Source: Panopea generosa (lineage: Eukaryota; Mollusca; Bivalvia; Adapedonta; Hiatellidae). From it: a DNA stretch of 64,000 nucleotides. This document shows, piece by piece, positions 31,261 to 43,589 of the stretch. A program made the translations under genes and the position numbers. The stretch covers positions 6,922,501 through 6,986,500 of the forward strand of contig CM055907.1 in assembly GCA_029582155.1 (NCBI GenBank). Direction: 5' to 3'. The notes under the pieces were generated by a model, which ran no database searches, had not been told where the DNA came from, and saw only the letters and a program-made list of their open reading frames with translations. Each line of letters begins with the position of its first letter. Position 1 is the stretch's first letter.

Positions 31261-32285
31261 ATTTTTGAAATGATTTTCCTTTGTTTCATTTCACTATGAT
31301 CTTCTGTTCGATATTTATACTGTTCGCATGGTTTACGTTAATTATCACAATTTAATGCCCTATGTAAGAATAATTTGTCCAATTTAAAATTTCAAAGTTC
31401 TGAATTATATTTATATTGTTATATAATGGTAGTTAAGAATTTGTATGAATTATAAAATTCTTAAATTGGATTGAAAATTTAGTGGAGAAATTCAATGTCA
31501 CTGACATATACAGATGACAAGCTAATGGAGATAAATTATAGCCTTAGGTTTATCATTTTAATTAACTGACAGGTAGCTGTGTGATAAGTTAAATGCGGAT
31601 CTTAAGAGAATCTGTAATTAAGAAACTGACCAACTGTTAGGTAGCAATGAATTGGCCAATCATAATATAGTTATTTATTCGGTCAGAGAAAGATTTGATA
31701 TAGAAAGGTCAGTCAGTTAGAAGGTAGACACGAACATGTGATAACATGTCAAGTTTTAGACTAGGTTTAGTTCTAGACGAGCGTTAGCGAGTTTAAAATG
31801 TTAGCTTTGTGACTTTGAACTTATATGCGAAACATATAAACATGTGAATAAAATGACTTTATATAAAACCACCATGTTTGAGTATCTGTTATACCACAAT
31901 ATTAGGTTAAGATGAAAGATAATCCGTTACACTGAGACCACGTGGTGAGCAAAATTTGTAATTACCTACTAGGTTGCCCTTATATTATCGCCTCATTGAC
32001 TAATACGTGGCTTGCAGTTTTACATAGATACTAGTATAGTTTTACGTCCATTGTTATCGATTATGGTGTCCCGATTGCACCGCGCACGAATGGTATTTTG
32101 ACTTCATGCGATATCATCATCATCTTTATCAAGATATCTATCAAATTCTAAAATATCAGATAAACTGCTTGCTGTCAAACTTAAGCTCCTCCCCTAACAT
32201 ATTGCTTATCCAGTTTGTTATTTTTTTCAATACCTTTCTCGATTTTTAAAAAAAAAATCAAAACCTTTATCTTTTAAACTAATTG
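31261..32285. other. No gene recognised; possible solo LTR 31496-31931
   Basis: The stretch has 'tgtcactgac' at 31496, 'gaataaaatgac' near 31847 and 'ccgttaca' ending at 31931, the layout of a retroviral-type LTR. I found no flanking duplication and no partner LTR, so this is only a suggestion. Confidence 0.2.
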
Positions 32286-32523
32286 ATGGAATGTACGTGT
32301 TACAAATGGTTTAAACATATTTTATTACATAATTCACATAGCAAACGGGTTTGTCCACAAGTTCTAGCAACATTAGTTAAGACCCTCCCCTTTCAATATA
32401 CAAATAACATTTGAATCAAGATGGCAATTTTAACAATCAATAGGATGTTAACCAACAATAAAAATGAAGAGATAAATAAAAAAAAAAGGTGAGAAAAAAA
32501 AGAGAGAAAAGACATAACATTTT

Positions 32524-33253
32524 TTAAAGTGCTGTCATAATATCGTTCCGGTGCATTGAAGGCCTGCAATTGTTGACAAAACGTTTCGTGTCTTTAATGT
32601 ATTGTTGTACTTGTGTCAATATAAATGTATTTGTGCACTGGTATATGTACTCTTCCCAAATAATAACACTCGTGTATTTAAGGAAAATAACGAAGTCGTT
32701 CGTCAGTATAAATAGAACATTGCATAAAGTAATGCTCGGCGTCTTCTTTTTCATTACCGCATCCGTCGCATCTTGCACCAAGTGTTAAAGAATTTGAAAA
32801 ATGTATCAAACTTATTATGACTACATCCGTTTCTGAAACGAACGTGGAATACTGATAAAACTCGACTGACAGTTAAATAATACGATGGTACAATTTGCGT
32901 TTTAAAATACATGTTTGTTATATGAGTTTAAAAATCGATAAAGTATCTGAGTTACGAATGTACCCGGGAAGTGTATTCCAAACAGATACGCATGACGGAA
33001 TAAATGAATTTGCAAATAGTTGTGTTCTTGTGTTAAAAAACAACATAATCGGAAGAAAATTTCGTAAGCTGTAAGGTGTATTTACTACTACTGTTTCAGG
33101 AAAAAGAGAACATAAATAATCGGGTAGAATTCCTATTTTAAGTTTACATGTTATAATATATTTTTGATATTTTCTTCTTTCTGATAGCGATAACCATCCG
33201 ATTTCAGTGTATAACTTATTTATAGAAACCGAACGCGTCAAACCAGTAACCAT
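32524..33253 (-). pseudogene. LINE-C ORF2 relic: post-RT and C-terminal Cys/His region
   Basis: The frame 32918-33253 reads 'LYTEIGWLSLSERRKYQKYI', 'GILPDYLCSLFP', 'TPYSLRNF', 'NSFIPSCVSVWNTLPGYIRN', the standard post-RT tail of CR1/L2-type LINEs. After frame changes the minus strand from about 32790 gives 'CDGCGNEKEDAEHYFMQCSI', a C-x2-C...H...C pattern typical of the ORF2 C-terminus. 'YTDERLRYF' follows, then 'EEYIYQCTNTFILTQVQQYI' ending at 32524. Frameshifts near 32720 and 32900 prevent a continuous protein. Confidence 0.8.
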
Positions 33254-33399
33254 CCTAGCTGCTTCGTGTTTTTTTTTTTCTATTTTATCTTTTTCATATT
33301 GGGAACAATTATCAAAAACAAATGATGCATATTCAAAAACTGGTCTTAGAAATGATATATATATATTTGGTTTAGAGATTTCCGATTTAGAGTTAATTT

Positions 33400-34692
33400 G
33401 ATTTTTTGCAATGATGCCTAAAATTTTTAAAGCTGATAAAACAATATTATTTATGTAATGATGCCATTTTCCATCATGACTAAAAGTAACACCTAAATGT
33501 TTATGATGTTCTACAAAATTAACTAATACATTTTAAACAATAAATTCCGATTTGAAACATTTTTATTTAGAGTAAAAAGTATAGCTTCAGTCTTTTGGGG
33601 ATTAAAATTCACTAACCATTGTTTTGCCCACTTTGATATAACGATCAGATCATTATTAATTATACTTTCTAAATCTGTTCAATTTGAAGATGTAAAAGCA
33701 AGAGATGTATCATCTGCAAATATTCGTGTAATACTTAACAAATTTTGAGCTATATGATTAATGTAAATTAAAAAGAATAAAGGACCTAATACAGAACCTT
33801 GGGGGAACTCCGGCAGTTGTTTCTTTTATTTCTGAAAAACTATTACCTACAAATACTCTTTGTTCGTGTTTGTTTAAATAATTGTCGATCCAATTAAGAA
33901 AACTACCATTTATACGATTTTGCTTTAATTTTAACAAAAGACCTTTTTACCACACGCAATCAAATGCTTTCGATACATCACAGAATGCCATACAAGTGAA
34001 TTGTTTATTTATCTATGCTTTGACAAATTTGATGATATATATCTAAAAGTTGGTGAACCGTGGAATTTCCTTTGAGAAATCGAGATTGTAACTTATAAAT
34101 GAGGTTATTATCAACAAAAAAATTATATATATGTTTGTACACAATTCTTTCCATTAACTTGCCAATACAGCTTAAGAGTGAAATTGGCCGATAATTAGAC
34201 GCCAGGTTTGTTTTACCTTATTTTGAAAAGTGGCATTACTAGGGCTGATTTCCATAAATCTGCAAATTCACATTTAATAAATGATCTATTAAAACACAGT
34301 ACTAGAGGTTTAGAAATACTATATTTTGTATACTTCCAAACTTTGTGACTTATTTTATCATTCCCAACAGATTTGTTAGGGTCAAGAATGTCAATCGTAT
34401 CTTCTATTTCAGACTTTGTTATAATAATATTAGAAGTTTTCGAGTTTTCATTTGGAAATGTTATATTAGTTTCATTAATGATTGTTAATATAGAAATTAA
34501 ATAGTCGTTCAAACAATTTGCCTTTTCTTTGTCAGTATAAAAGTAGATTTCCTCCCCAGCGTCTGAGTTTCTTTTTAAGGGGGATGTGGGGGGTATGGTT
34601 TCAGTATTTTTGTTTTCCTTAATAATCTGTTTAAGAAGTTTCCAGTAAAGTTTTGGATTTGTATTTCTGCTGTCTGAAACTAAAGTTTCCAT
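33400..34692 (-). pseudogene. LINE-C ORF2 relic: linker and reverse transcriptase
   Basis: The frame 34213-34692 covers the linker ('NPKLYWKLLKQIIKENKNTE') and the RT opening 'ILDPNKSVGNDKISHKVWKY', where GNDKIS replaces the usual GPD. 'FADLWKSALVMPLFK' follows. Further down come 'AIFCDVSKAFDCV' (about 33945-33990) and 'FLNWIDNYLNKHEQRVFVGN'. The GVPQG box is broken by one extra C in a C-run (minus strand; about 33799-33806). FADDTSLAFTSS (33690-33730) retains both catalytic aspartates, and 'KWAKQWLVNFNPQKTEAILF' follows. Inactive because of frameshifts. Confidence 0.82.
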
Positions 34693-35142
34693 ATAATTAA
34701 ATTACTGTTCTTTAGCATGCGTTTTCAAATTATTAACTTTGTTTCTTAACTGTTTGTATTTAGTCCAGTCGTCTGTTCTTTGCGTTCGTATTGCTTTTTG
34801 TCCTTTGTCTGTCTCGTAGTCTAGTTGTCCGCCTGATTTCAGAGTCGTACTATGGTTTGCCAGTAGGTCTGATGGTTATACCTTTGGATGGAATACATTT
34901 TTGCATAAAATCTAAAATTGTTTATGAGAAATGTCTACACGCTGCGTTTATGGAAATATAGGAAATAAACTCCCAATCAAAGTTATTTACCATGTTATTC
35001 AGTTTGTCATAATCACCTCTTATATAAACCAAACTTTTCTAGTTAAAGCAGGAGGTGTAAACAGAGAAAATGGGATATAAATATAAGTAGCTTTATGGTC
35101 GGCGATTGTATTCGGAACATCTAAAGTTCCAGAATTGAGAGG

Positions 35143-36036
35143 TTAATATGTATCTGATATAAGTATTGGATCTGTCGGAGTTTGTGTAGTTTCAGTTGCT
35201 CTGGTTCGTTCTGTACTGACATTTGTTAGATTGTTGATAGGTATAGTATTTCTAAGATGATCATTGTTAGTATTTAATTGGTCCTCGTTAATATCACCTA
35301 TTAAAGATATATATTTTGACAAATCAAGAGCTTTTTTCAATACATGTGTTAAAATTATTCCGGGAACGGTATACACAGCACATAAAAAATCGGTCCCTTT
35401 TGTGCTTGACTTCAACACAAACAAAATCAATTAACGGACAGTCTAAGTCTAATCTTCTTTTTTAAATTAGATGATTTGAAACATAGATTAAAATACCACT
35501 AGAAAGAGCAGTGATGTCTTTACGAAATAAGTCTGAGAAACCATTTAAATTAATATCTATATTTGAAATTTCGTCAGTTAAAAGAGTTTCAGTAAAACAA
35601 GTATATCAAAATCCATAAAATTATTTTTTATGTTGTTTCGAATACTTCGGATATTAATATGTAGAATAGGAATACAGTGTGTGCTCTTATTTTCTAATAA
35701 AGGACCTGAATTCGCGGCAGTTTCCTCAGACAACAGCACTAACAACATTATAACGATTGTGAATTCTAAGTTTAAGACACTGTCCAATAGAAAAGCATAC
35801 GTGAAGTGAAACACTTGAACGGCATAATGATTAAGTAACTTCAAAAACAACATCAAGAAATACAAGTACAAAGGAATATTTTTAAACATACATGATCTTG
35901 ACACTGAATGTGTTTTGTTGCAGAAGTTTCCGATGGTCACTGTCCAAGCGTTTATATCACACCCATAAGGCAAAATACAGGAAATACAAATGAGAGCAAC
36001 CATCTGGAACTCAAACACAAAATCGACATCCGCCAA
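35143..36036 (-). pseudogene. LINE-C ORF2 relic: hydrophobic leader and endonuclease
   Basis: The frame from 36036 has two hydrophobic stretches (ALICISCILPYG; IPLYLYFLMLFLKLLNHYAV). It then reads 'VLLSEETAANSGPLLENK', a decayed counterpart of the SGDxxxNPGP leader of LINE-B. Next comes 'CIPILHINIRSIRNNIKNNF', the endonuclease opening, with 'MDFDILVL'. After breaks, 35143-35430 shows 'YISLIGDINEDQLNTNNDHL', matching the GDFN block. The ETW and YRPP blocks are not clear. Confidence 0.75.
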
Positions 36037-36329
36037 ACTAACAGCCCTTCAGCACAGAAAGAAAAAGACAATAAAAAGAAAACAAAATGGTAAATTATCG
36101 GGAATATAAATGGAATAGAGATATTCCTAAAACCAAAAACTTAAAAAATTGGTAATTGTGATAAGCAGCATGAAATCCATTTTATAGTTTGTTTCGGAGA
36201 AGACTGGTCTAAACATCATTTTTATAATATAGTGTGTAAAATTAAAGAACGACATAAAAAGATATAGTGAGGAATATTTCAATGACCAATAGCGTATTAC
36301 TAACTTCGCAGTACTTAGACGTTTTAACA

Positions 36330-37228
36330 GTACTTTCGATTCGTTTGTGCACATATAACACATATTCACGCACACAAGCTTGCACACATACACATACACA
36401 GAAGCTTGCAAACTAGTAAACACTGTGCAGACACACACTCCAACACATGTACGATAGCCTACATAAGTAGTATATACTGCACATACACACATTACAACAT
36501 ATGTACAAAAGCATGTCATAATGTACAAAGTCCTGCACTAATAGTATATACTGCACATCAACACACTCCAACACAATAATGTACATCAGTCTGTCGTAAT
36601 GTACAAAGGCCTGCACAAATATTATATACTGTACATACACACGATGCAACACAATAATGTACAAAAGCCTGCACAACTAGTATATACTGCACATACACAC
36701 GATCCATCACAATAATGTACAAAGTCCTTCACACATAGGTTATACTGCACGTTCACACACTCCGACACAATAATGTACAAAAGCCTGTCATAATGAACAA
36801 AGTCCTGCACAAATAGTATATACTACGCAAACACACGATCCAACACAATAATGAACAAAAGCCTGTCATAATGTACATAGTCCTGCACAAATGGTATAAA
36901 CTGCACATACCCACACACCAACATTATAATGTACAAAAGCATGTTGTAATGTACAAAGTCATGCACAAATAGTATATACTGCACGTTAACACGATCCAAC
37001 ACAATAATGTACAAAGGCCTGCACAAATGGTATATACTGCACATACACACACTCGAACACAATAATGTACAAAAGCCTGTCGTAATGTACAAAGTCCTGC
37101 CAAGTACTTACTGCACGTACACACGATCCAACACAATAATGAACAAAAGCCTGTCATAGTGTACAAGGTCCTGCATAAATAGTATATACTGCACGTACAC
37201 TAGATCCAACACAACAATGTACAAAGCA
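36330..37228. repeat. Tandem array with 58-bp and 78-bp units inside LINE-C
   Basis: 'tatatactgcac' or close variants occur at about 36471, 36545, 36623, 36681, 36739, 36817, 36895, 36973, 37031, 37106 and 37183. Spacings are near 78 or exactly 58. The long form carries an extra ~20 bp ('gcctgtcataatgtacaaag' or similar). Other shared words are 'cacacgatccaacacaataa' and 'aaagtcctgcacaaat'. The left edge is CA-rich. Several minus-strand Cys/Tyr-rich frames run through it because 78 is divisible by three. I treat them as artefacts. Confidence 0.88.
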
Positions 37229-37662
37229 TGTATCGGGGATACCAACGACTCGCAAGCAATTCCTTCTACTGCATTGTTCTGCTTCATCAGACGCTAACTC
37301 AAGTTTTTTAAACTTTTTGTCGCAGACGTTCTACTTCATCACAAAGTTTAGAGTTTTCTTTCTCAAGAAGGGTTATCTTCTTATTGATAGAAAGCGTAAC
37401 ACCATCGACGACTGATTTAATAGCAATTCTATCTGATCTTTTAGAACATCTTGAACCATGTTGGAGATTCGTGTAAAGTAACTATTAGCAAGGTGAAAAT
37501 GTGTGTAAACATTTACATCATTGATATCAGAAATTTCTGAAATATCAGATTCACTAGCCTGTTCAGTTTTATTTTCAGGATTGATGTCCATATCTGAAAG
37601 GGGTGACGATAGTTCCCTTCATTTGCTGAATATTCATCAGATTTTAACGGAGTAGAATTCAT
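37229..37662 (-). pseudogene. LINE-C ORF1 relic
   Basis: The likely start is the ATG at 37662 (MNSTPLKSDEYSANEG). After a frameshift the 37591-37373 frame is acidic then amphipathic ('ESDISEISDINDVNVYTHFH', 'NMVQDVLKDQIELLLNQSSM'). It is followed by a coiled-coil-like 'LLEKENSKLCDEVERLRQK' (about 37315-37370) and 'RRNCLRVVGIPDT' (37229-37265). The last block is the 'RRNCLR..GIPE' motif typical of LINE ORF1 proteins just after the coiled coil. The C-terminal half of ORF1 is missing and the tandem array begins at that point. Confidence 0.75.
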
Positions 37663-37700
37663 CGTGGATAAGACAAAATGAATCGAACTATAGTCTGCTA

Positions 37701-39984
37701 TATAAAACATTTCTATAATTAAAACTGTGAAGTTGAGAAGCACATGCTACTGCGGGTTTTCAAGTCTGCCAACTATGGGTGTCGATGTGTAAACTCTTTC
37801 TATTGTTCGATTAAAAGTCAGATATAACTCACATTTCTAATGATATAATCAATAAATTCCATCACAATATTCCTCAGCATGTATTCAAAACATATAGAAC
37901 AAATGTTTAGTTTCTCAAACCACTATAACACTTTTCTAAACACACAGCTGTTCCGAAAGAAAATGCGTCTTACGCCATCTTGACCACGTGACTTAATAAA
38001 TATAAATATATTCATTAACAAAAATGCATTCGCTCTAGCGTCCCTTTCTTTGTTACGTTAGAATTATTATCATAAATATGTGTACTGTAAACTCCATTTA
38101 TGATAGAGTGTTTCACTGCTTCATTTTCACTTAAAAAATATTATGTCATTTTATTGTTTATACTTTATAAAATCATCGTCATTTAATTCCAAAATATTCC
38201 CTTAACATTGTATGATATGATTCGTAGCTCTTTCTTTTCGTCCTATTCTGGTATTTCTCTGAAGCTGCCAGCGACACTGTCTCGAACTAGCAGTTTTGCG
38301 CCATCTCATTTTTTGATTTCCCCGCTCCTTTTTTCTATCCTTTCCGTCATTTGACAAGCACAGCCTTTGTTTATGAAAGCCTATGCCCAAGTTACGTACT
38401 CATATAGAGATCGTTGAATGTTGTTATGGACGTGCAGCTGACTAATTATCTGTCCTTTCTGTCATGGAACTTTGCAACAGTTGGTCTATGCTCTTTTCGC
38501 TTGTTTACGGTAATCCTATTATAGACTTTATCAAAAGAGATATCCTCTTTAACCTTTTTAATATGTGCTTAAATACGTTCTTCACAGTTTTCATGTGTTG
38601 ATTTAGTTATCTCACGAAGTAATATTTTTTTCCGTAGGCTGCGAGCCTCTCGATCGCCGATATTTGAATCAAATACATGTATTAAGTAATGTTTATTTAC
38701 TTAATGCTCGTGTATGTCTAAAAATTTCATTGACAGTTTCAGTACACAGTTGAGTTGAGTTCTTTGTTCTATGTGAAATAAGGGGGTGGGGGTGTAAGGG
38801 GGTAAATGAGCGCAACTGTTCGATATATGCATACAGATGAAATATCTGCAGAAAAATATATTTGTAATATTTTCTGAGATTTACACTTAACATCAATCAT
38901 ATATAATATTGCGTAACAAATCGATATTTGTATTGCTTAACCTCTATTGTTTGTTATTCAATACCATCATAGACGCTAGTTTGATACGAGAAAAAAAAAT
39001 GGATTAGCAAATACCAAGTATATGTATATGTGATTTTAATATAAAATGACTGCACCATATTAAAAATTCAAACAGACTATTATAATGCATTAAGTGATAT
39101 ACAAACTAATTTACTAGATTCTAAAAACCGTATATGACTACAAATCAAATAACAAAATATTAACACACTGTAATACAAAGGTACTTTGTCAGAACTAAAT
39201 TGTATTGCCAAAGCTGGACTTTGTCAAAACAACAACGGTTAAAGTTGTTTGCTTCTTATTACAGTTTGAATTAAATACAATAACAAATATTCTCAATAAC
39301 GAGCCATAATGTAGTGTGTGTCCTTTGTCCTTTGTTGAATCTGGTGGAAATTAAATGTTTTGAAATGACCGGAAGTAGCATAATGCCTTTGGAACTATCC
39401 GAATATGTAGATGATTAAATGTATCTGTGGCCGTTATAATACCATTAACCTAACCCATATGTGACGTACATACCAAAATGTGAAGTCATTCAACTTTCAC
39501 TGAAGCAAATGACCAATAAACGGGGAGGGTTGGATCCGTTCTGTTGTATATAATACCATGTTTGGACTATTTGGAATAGTCTAACAAATCAGTATTGTGC
39601 GTACAAGTTAATCTCAATTCTAAATGTTACGTTGCCTATTGTAAAGCATTTTGTAGAAAATGGTTTGTTTGAGCTTTGATACTTTTATTTGTCATTCGAA
39701 TGGTACTCTGATAAAACAAGTGTAAACCGATTACATTTGGATGTGTCGTGTGTTGCCAATCTTAACACGTGACATTTAAGAGCCTCGTCCCTGAAAGAAA
39801 TTTCGACCTTTCGGGTGAAATATTTCCATCCCACACGTATATTCATGATGGATTCTTATGATCACAGTAACAACTACCAATACACCCATGAAACACATAT
39901 GATTTAATTACAATAAAGGGCATTTTAATTCTAGGCAAATTTATGACTCATTTTTACTATACAAAAAAAGGGTAAAGTTTCAAT
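37701..39984. other. No gene recognised
   Basis: Nothing convincing. A basic 62-codon minus frame (38202-38390) has no recognisable family. A short hairpin (CCTGAAAG...CTTTCGGG) lies at about 39790-39816. Confidence 0.4.
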
Positions 39985-40555
39985 CCTTGGTGATAGGGCT
40001 ATGTGATGGAGCGATGGAACTATGACGCGATGGTGATGGAGTGATTGAACGATGGTGATGGAGCGGGGGCACGAAAGTGATTGAGCGATGGCACGATGGT
40101 GATGAAGCGATGGCACGATGATGATGGAGTGATAGTACGATGGTGATGTAGCGATGGCACGATGGTGATTGAGCGATGGCACGATGGTGATGAAGCGATG
40201 GCATGATGATGATGGCACGATAGTACGACGTAGAATGAACTATGACGCGATGGTAATGGAGCTATGGTGCAATGGTAATGGTGCGGTGGTGATGGAACTA
40301 TGACGCGATCGTGATAGAGCGATGACACGATGGAGATGAGGGGGCGGGGGATGGCGCAATCGTAATGGAACTATGACGCGATGGTGATTGAGCAATGTCA
40401 CGATGGTGATGGAACTATGACACGATGGTGATGGAGCGATGGAACGATGTTGGTGGAACTATGACGCGGTGGTGATGGAACGATGGCACGATGGTAATGG
40501 AGCGATAGCACGATGGGGATTGAGCGATAGTATGATGATGATGAAGCGATTGCAA
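39985..40555 (+). repeat. 21-bp tandem array (gagcgatggcacgatggtgat), diverged
   Basis: GAGCGATGGCACGATGGTGAT and variants ('gaactatgacgcgatggtgatg', 'gaagcgatggcacgatgatg') fill the stretch with a 21-bp period and some insertions such as a G-rich break at 40339-40350. Minus-strand frames rich in Ser/His/Pro (e.g. 39931-40218, 40020-40328) follow from the 7-codon period and are not taken as genes. Confidence 0.85.
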
Positions 40556-40710
40556 AGGCGCAAAGTGCTATCGTGTCTTCGTTTTCGTGTTGCCGTGTCA
40601 TCGTGCCAATCCAGTTATCGCGTCTCTGTCATCCTGCGTTTGCTCTATCACCATTCTGCAATTGCGCTATCACAAGCATGCTATCGGTCATGTCATCAAT
40701 GCCGTACAAA
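40556..40710 (-). repeat. Same 21-bp family in opposite orientation
   Basis: From about 40570 the plus strand reads 'gctatcgtg', 'gtcatcgtgcc', 'gctatcaccattctgc' and 'gcgctatcacaagcatgcta', which are reverse complements of the array words (cacgatagc, ggcacgatgac, atggtgatagc). The array therefore switches strand near 40555. Confidence 0.65.
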
Positions 40711-41490
40711 CGTTGTTACGTTAAATCGCGTGTGCCTGTTGACAAAGCAATGGAACGATAGCCTTGTCGGAACATCGTATTTGTGTGTACTGCAATAACC
40801 GTAAAATTTATTTATTAAAACATATAGTCGAATATATCATATAATATATCCTCAACAGAAATTGTCTTCCAGTGTCCATAATCCAGAGATGTAGTCAATT
40901 ATATTTACATATCCTACTTATATTACCCCACCTTTATATCCATTTATAAACCCTTAATTATAAATAAACGATGCATATTTATATATATTTAAAGCGAGTT
41001 CTATTCGGTAGGTTCTGTAATGTCACGTGGCGGCTAGACAGTTAATGGAGTATATTCAAATATTAATTGACTCGTGCAGCAGAAACTTCTGATGTGTGAA
41101 TCATTAGTAACTTAAATTGATCTTCAAAGAGAAATGTTTTGAGTCTGATGTCAAATGTTTAGTCCTGTTTGATACTTTAACAACAAAAATGAAAAATGAA
41201 ACATTTCCCATAGGGTCACATACTTAAAAGGAGAGAAACATTTTTAACATTACATTTGTGATTTCATTGCCAGGAGCGACGCGACTCATTTCCGAGTAGT
41301 TGTTCTACTAATCCCAATCTGAAATAAATCATTCTTTCATCGTTTCATTATTCTTTGATATAACTGTAATCAAACATGTTTGAAGTTTAATTAATGATGA
41401 AAATATGAACGAATATGTAATAGTATAAGTGGATGAAGCATGTTTTTTTCCTATTAATGTAAAATTATTATTTATATTATCAAATCGATC
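40711..41490. other. No recognisable feature
   Basis: AT-rich. 'cacgtggcggctagacagtt' at about 41023-41042 is faintly like the GGCGGGTTAG repeat family but too short to claim. Confidence 0.35.
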
Positions 41491-41720
41491 AGCCAAGTCC
41501 GGTAAGCTACACAGTCGGTACAGAGTGTGATTATCTACCCAGGGGTTGTGAGTTTGAATCTCCGCCTGGACACAGTATCCTTTAGATTCATTTGAGAAAT
41601 ATGTCAGTTACTTGCTGAGACGCGTGTATCGAGAATTGGTTAATATTCCGTCCAGGAAAGAAGATCGGTTAGTCTGTTAGTCCGAAATTGCATATACCCA
41701 CGCTGAATGTTAAAACAATA
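41491..41720 (+). mobile_element. tRNA-derived SINE, second family, copy 2
   Basis: The B-box region 'gtgagtttgaatctccgcct' (41548-41567) follows a decayed A box. 'tcagttacttgctgagac', 'tcgagaattggttaat' and 'gatcggttagtctgttagtc' correspond in order to the body of the 29.9 kb copy. It is more diverged than copy 1. Confidence 0.7.
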
Positions 41721-43585
41721 ATATTATTTATAAAATTAATAGATCATTTGCTATCATTTTATTATAATTTTACTGTAAATAAAAAATTCCAATAAAGTTT
41801 CATCATTGATATGCAAAATGTACAAACACCTACACTTATACATAAAAATAAATATAAAATAAATAAAATACATAGATAGGCCTTGGACAATTTTAAGCAA
41901 AACAACAAAATTATCAAAAGGTTTCTACCGTAACGGCACTTGATTCAAAATATACATGTACTGAATGTATAGACAAAGAAATTTGTTAATTTTTCTAAAT
42001 ATTTCGGTTTGTGTGGTTATTCAGCAGTCATTTCGGATCGAATATCTTAATTTCGGTACTTCCACATTTTCTGTATATGCTGATCACAGCGTACCACGTG
42101 ATCACTGGACCTGGACCTGGATGTTCTGCACGGTATTATAAACTGTGGCGGTATCTTCAGATTGAGAAGAAAGTATTTTGATGTATTAAATAATCCATAG
42201 TAAAGATCAAACAAACATAAAAGTAATTGTATTTAGCAGTTTAATTTTGTAATTGGTATTGGTGTCAAATGTCAACTCAAATAGGAGTCCTCAAAGGCAT
42301 TTAGATCAGGAGGCGCTCGAAAAAAGGACTGAATACAATGGGCAATTTGATAGAGTTTATTTGAATTACAATGTATTTTTAGTATTTTTAATGTTAAATT
42401 GTAAATGTCACTTATGCAAACACTAACTACTACTACACCCCCGAATAAGCGCTCCGCTAAAAAGCTCTCCTAAGCTCCTACTCTCTGTTCCAACATAACG
42501 CACAAACTTACACAGAAAGCAGAACTTTCTAAATATATTTATTTCTTACATTATTACAACTGTCATTTAAACTTCAATAATTTCTTTTAACACATTCTGT
42601 ATGCACGCTTCTTAACATAGATCAAACAAGTCATCCATCGCAGTATAACTGTTCCTACATAAAACCCAACCATCATCTCCATCAAACCCTACATCTTAAC
42701 ATCCTCGCGCCCGAAGTATTCTGCCCCCAAAACTCATAACTTGCACTCTTAAAGGACTCGCTAAAATCATATACAGTCACACCTTGACAATTCAAAATAC
42801 ATTATCCATGTTCGCATCTCTCTTTTAGAGCTTTTACTGTCAATCGTTTTATATGAATTCAGGCCTTTTGCCTAATGATCAACATGTAAAAGTATCCGAA
42901 TATGATCACCCTGTCACACGCTAATTGCAAACACCCAGCCACAAGGAGTACCATATATATATTAACATGACGTTTGTATTTGGTGAATACACTTTATATC
43001 GTTTAACAAGTACTCGTCGTCAATCATCTGGACATCTCATCTGTCCATTATAGCTTTCTTGTAAAAGTTATAGATATCCAATCATGGTTCCAATATTTAA
43101 ATTATTCAATTAATTTTTATAAAAAAAACAAGAATTACAGTGACTATGAGACCTCTCTCCATTTTAAAGAAAACTTAAGTGGTTTATTTTACCCTCTGGA
43201 AGGTAGTCAAAATAAGTACACTTCATAGATTAGTTTAATCCCGTTAATTCTAGGGTATATGGTATACAAACTATCGAGACAGTTAATATCAAATAATACA
43301 CGCATATTTATGACTTGAGTACCAAAATACAACAAAAAACCCATACCATAAACAAATAGTTTACCTACATTTACGTAACCCCAATAAAGAAAATTAAATG
43401 AAACAAAGAACGTTACTTTATGACACCTAGATTCAAGGACATCATCAAGTTGAGCGTCATATAATTCCTCTTTAAACTTTAATTGGAAATAAGAGTACAC
43501 TTACGATGCTATAATATCGTCTTTTATCGTCAAATTAATCAGGTAAGTAACATCTAATGGCGGACAGCTTAACAGCTTGGAGACG
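41721..43585. other. No gene recognised
   Basis: AT-rich, with a C-rich patch at 42430-42480. A 97-codon minus frame (43207-43500) shows no known motif. Confidence 0.4.
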
Positions 43586-43589
43586 GATC

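Larger units (their letters stand above)
32286..37700 (-). mobile_element. LINE-C: long decayed minus-strand LINE
   Basis: Domains occur in the right order reading down. ORF1 N-terminus and coiled coil are at 37662-37229, and a tandem array follows at 36330-37228. ORF2 leader and endonuclease come next (36036-35140), then linker and RT (34692-33600), post-RT (33253-32918) and the Cys/His C-terminus (32790-32524). An A/T-rich 3' untranslated region extends to roughly 32290. Both ends are approximate. The FADD motif and a GVPQG-like box place it near CR1/L2 elements. Confidence 0.8.

Noticed and set aside
36127-37166. Cys/Tyr-rich minus-strand frames resembling secreted Cys-rich peptides
   Set aside because: They are translations of the 58/78-bp array (TGCACA/GTACAT words) and shift frame whenever a 58-bp unit occurs.
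38202-38390. Basic 62-codon frame as a possible ORF1 or nucleic-acid-binding peptide
   Set aside because: Arg/Lys-rich only. No LINE ORF1 block or neighbouring domain supports it.
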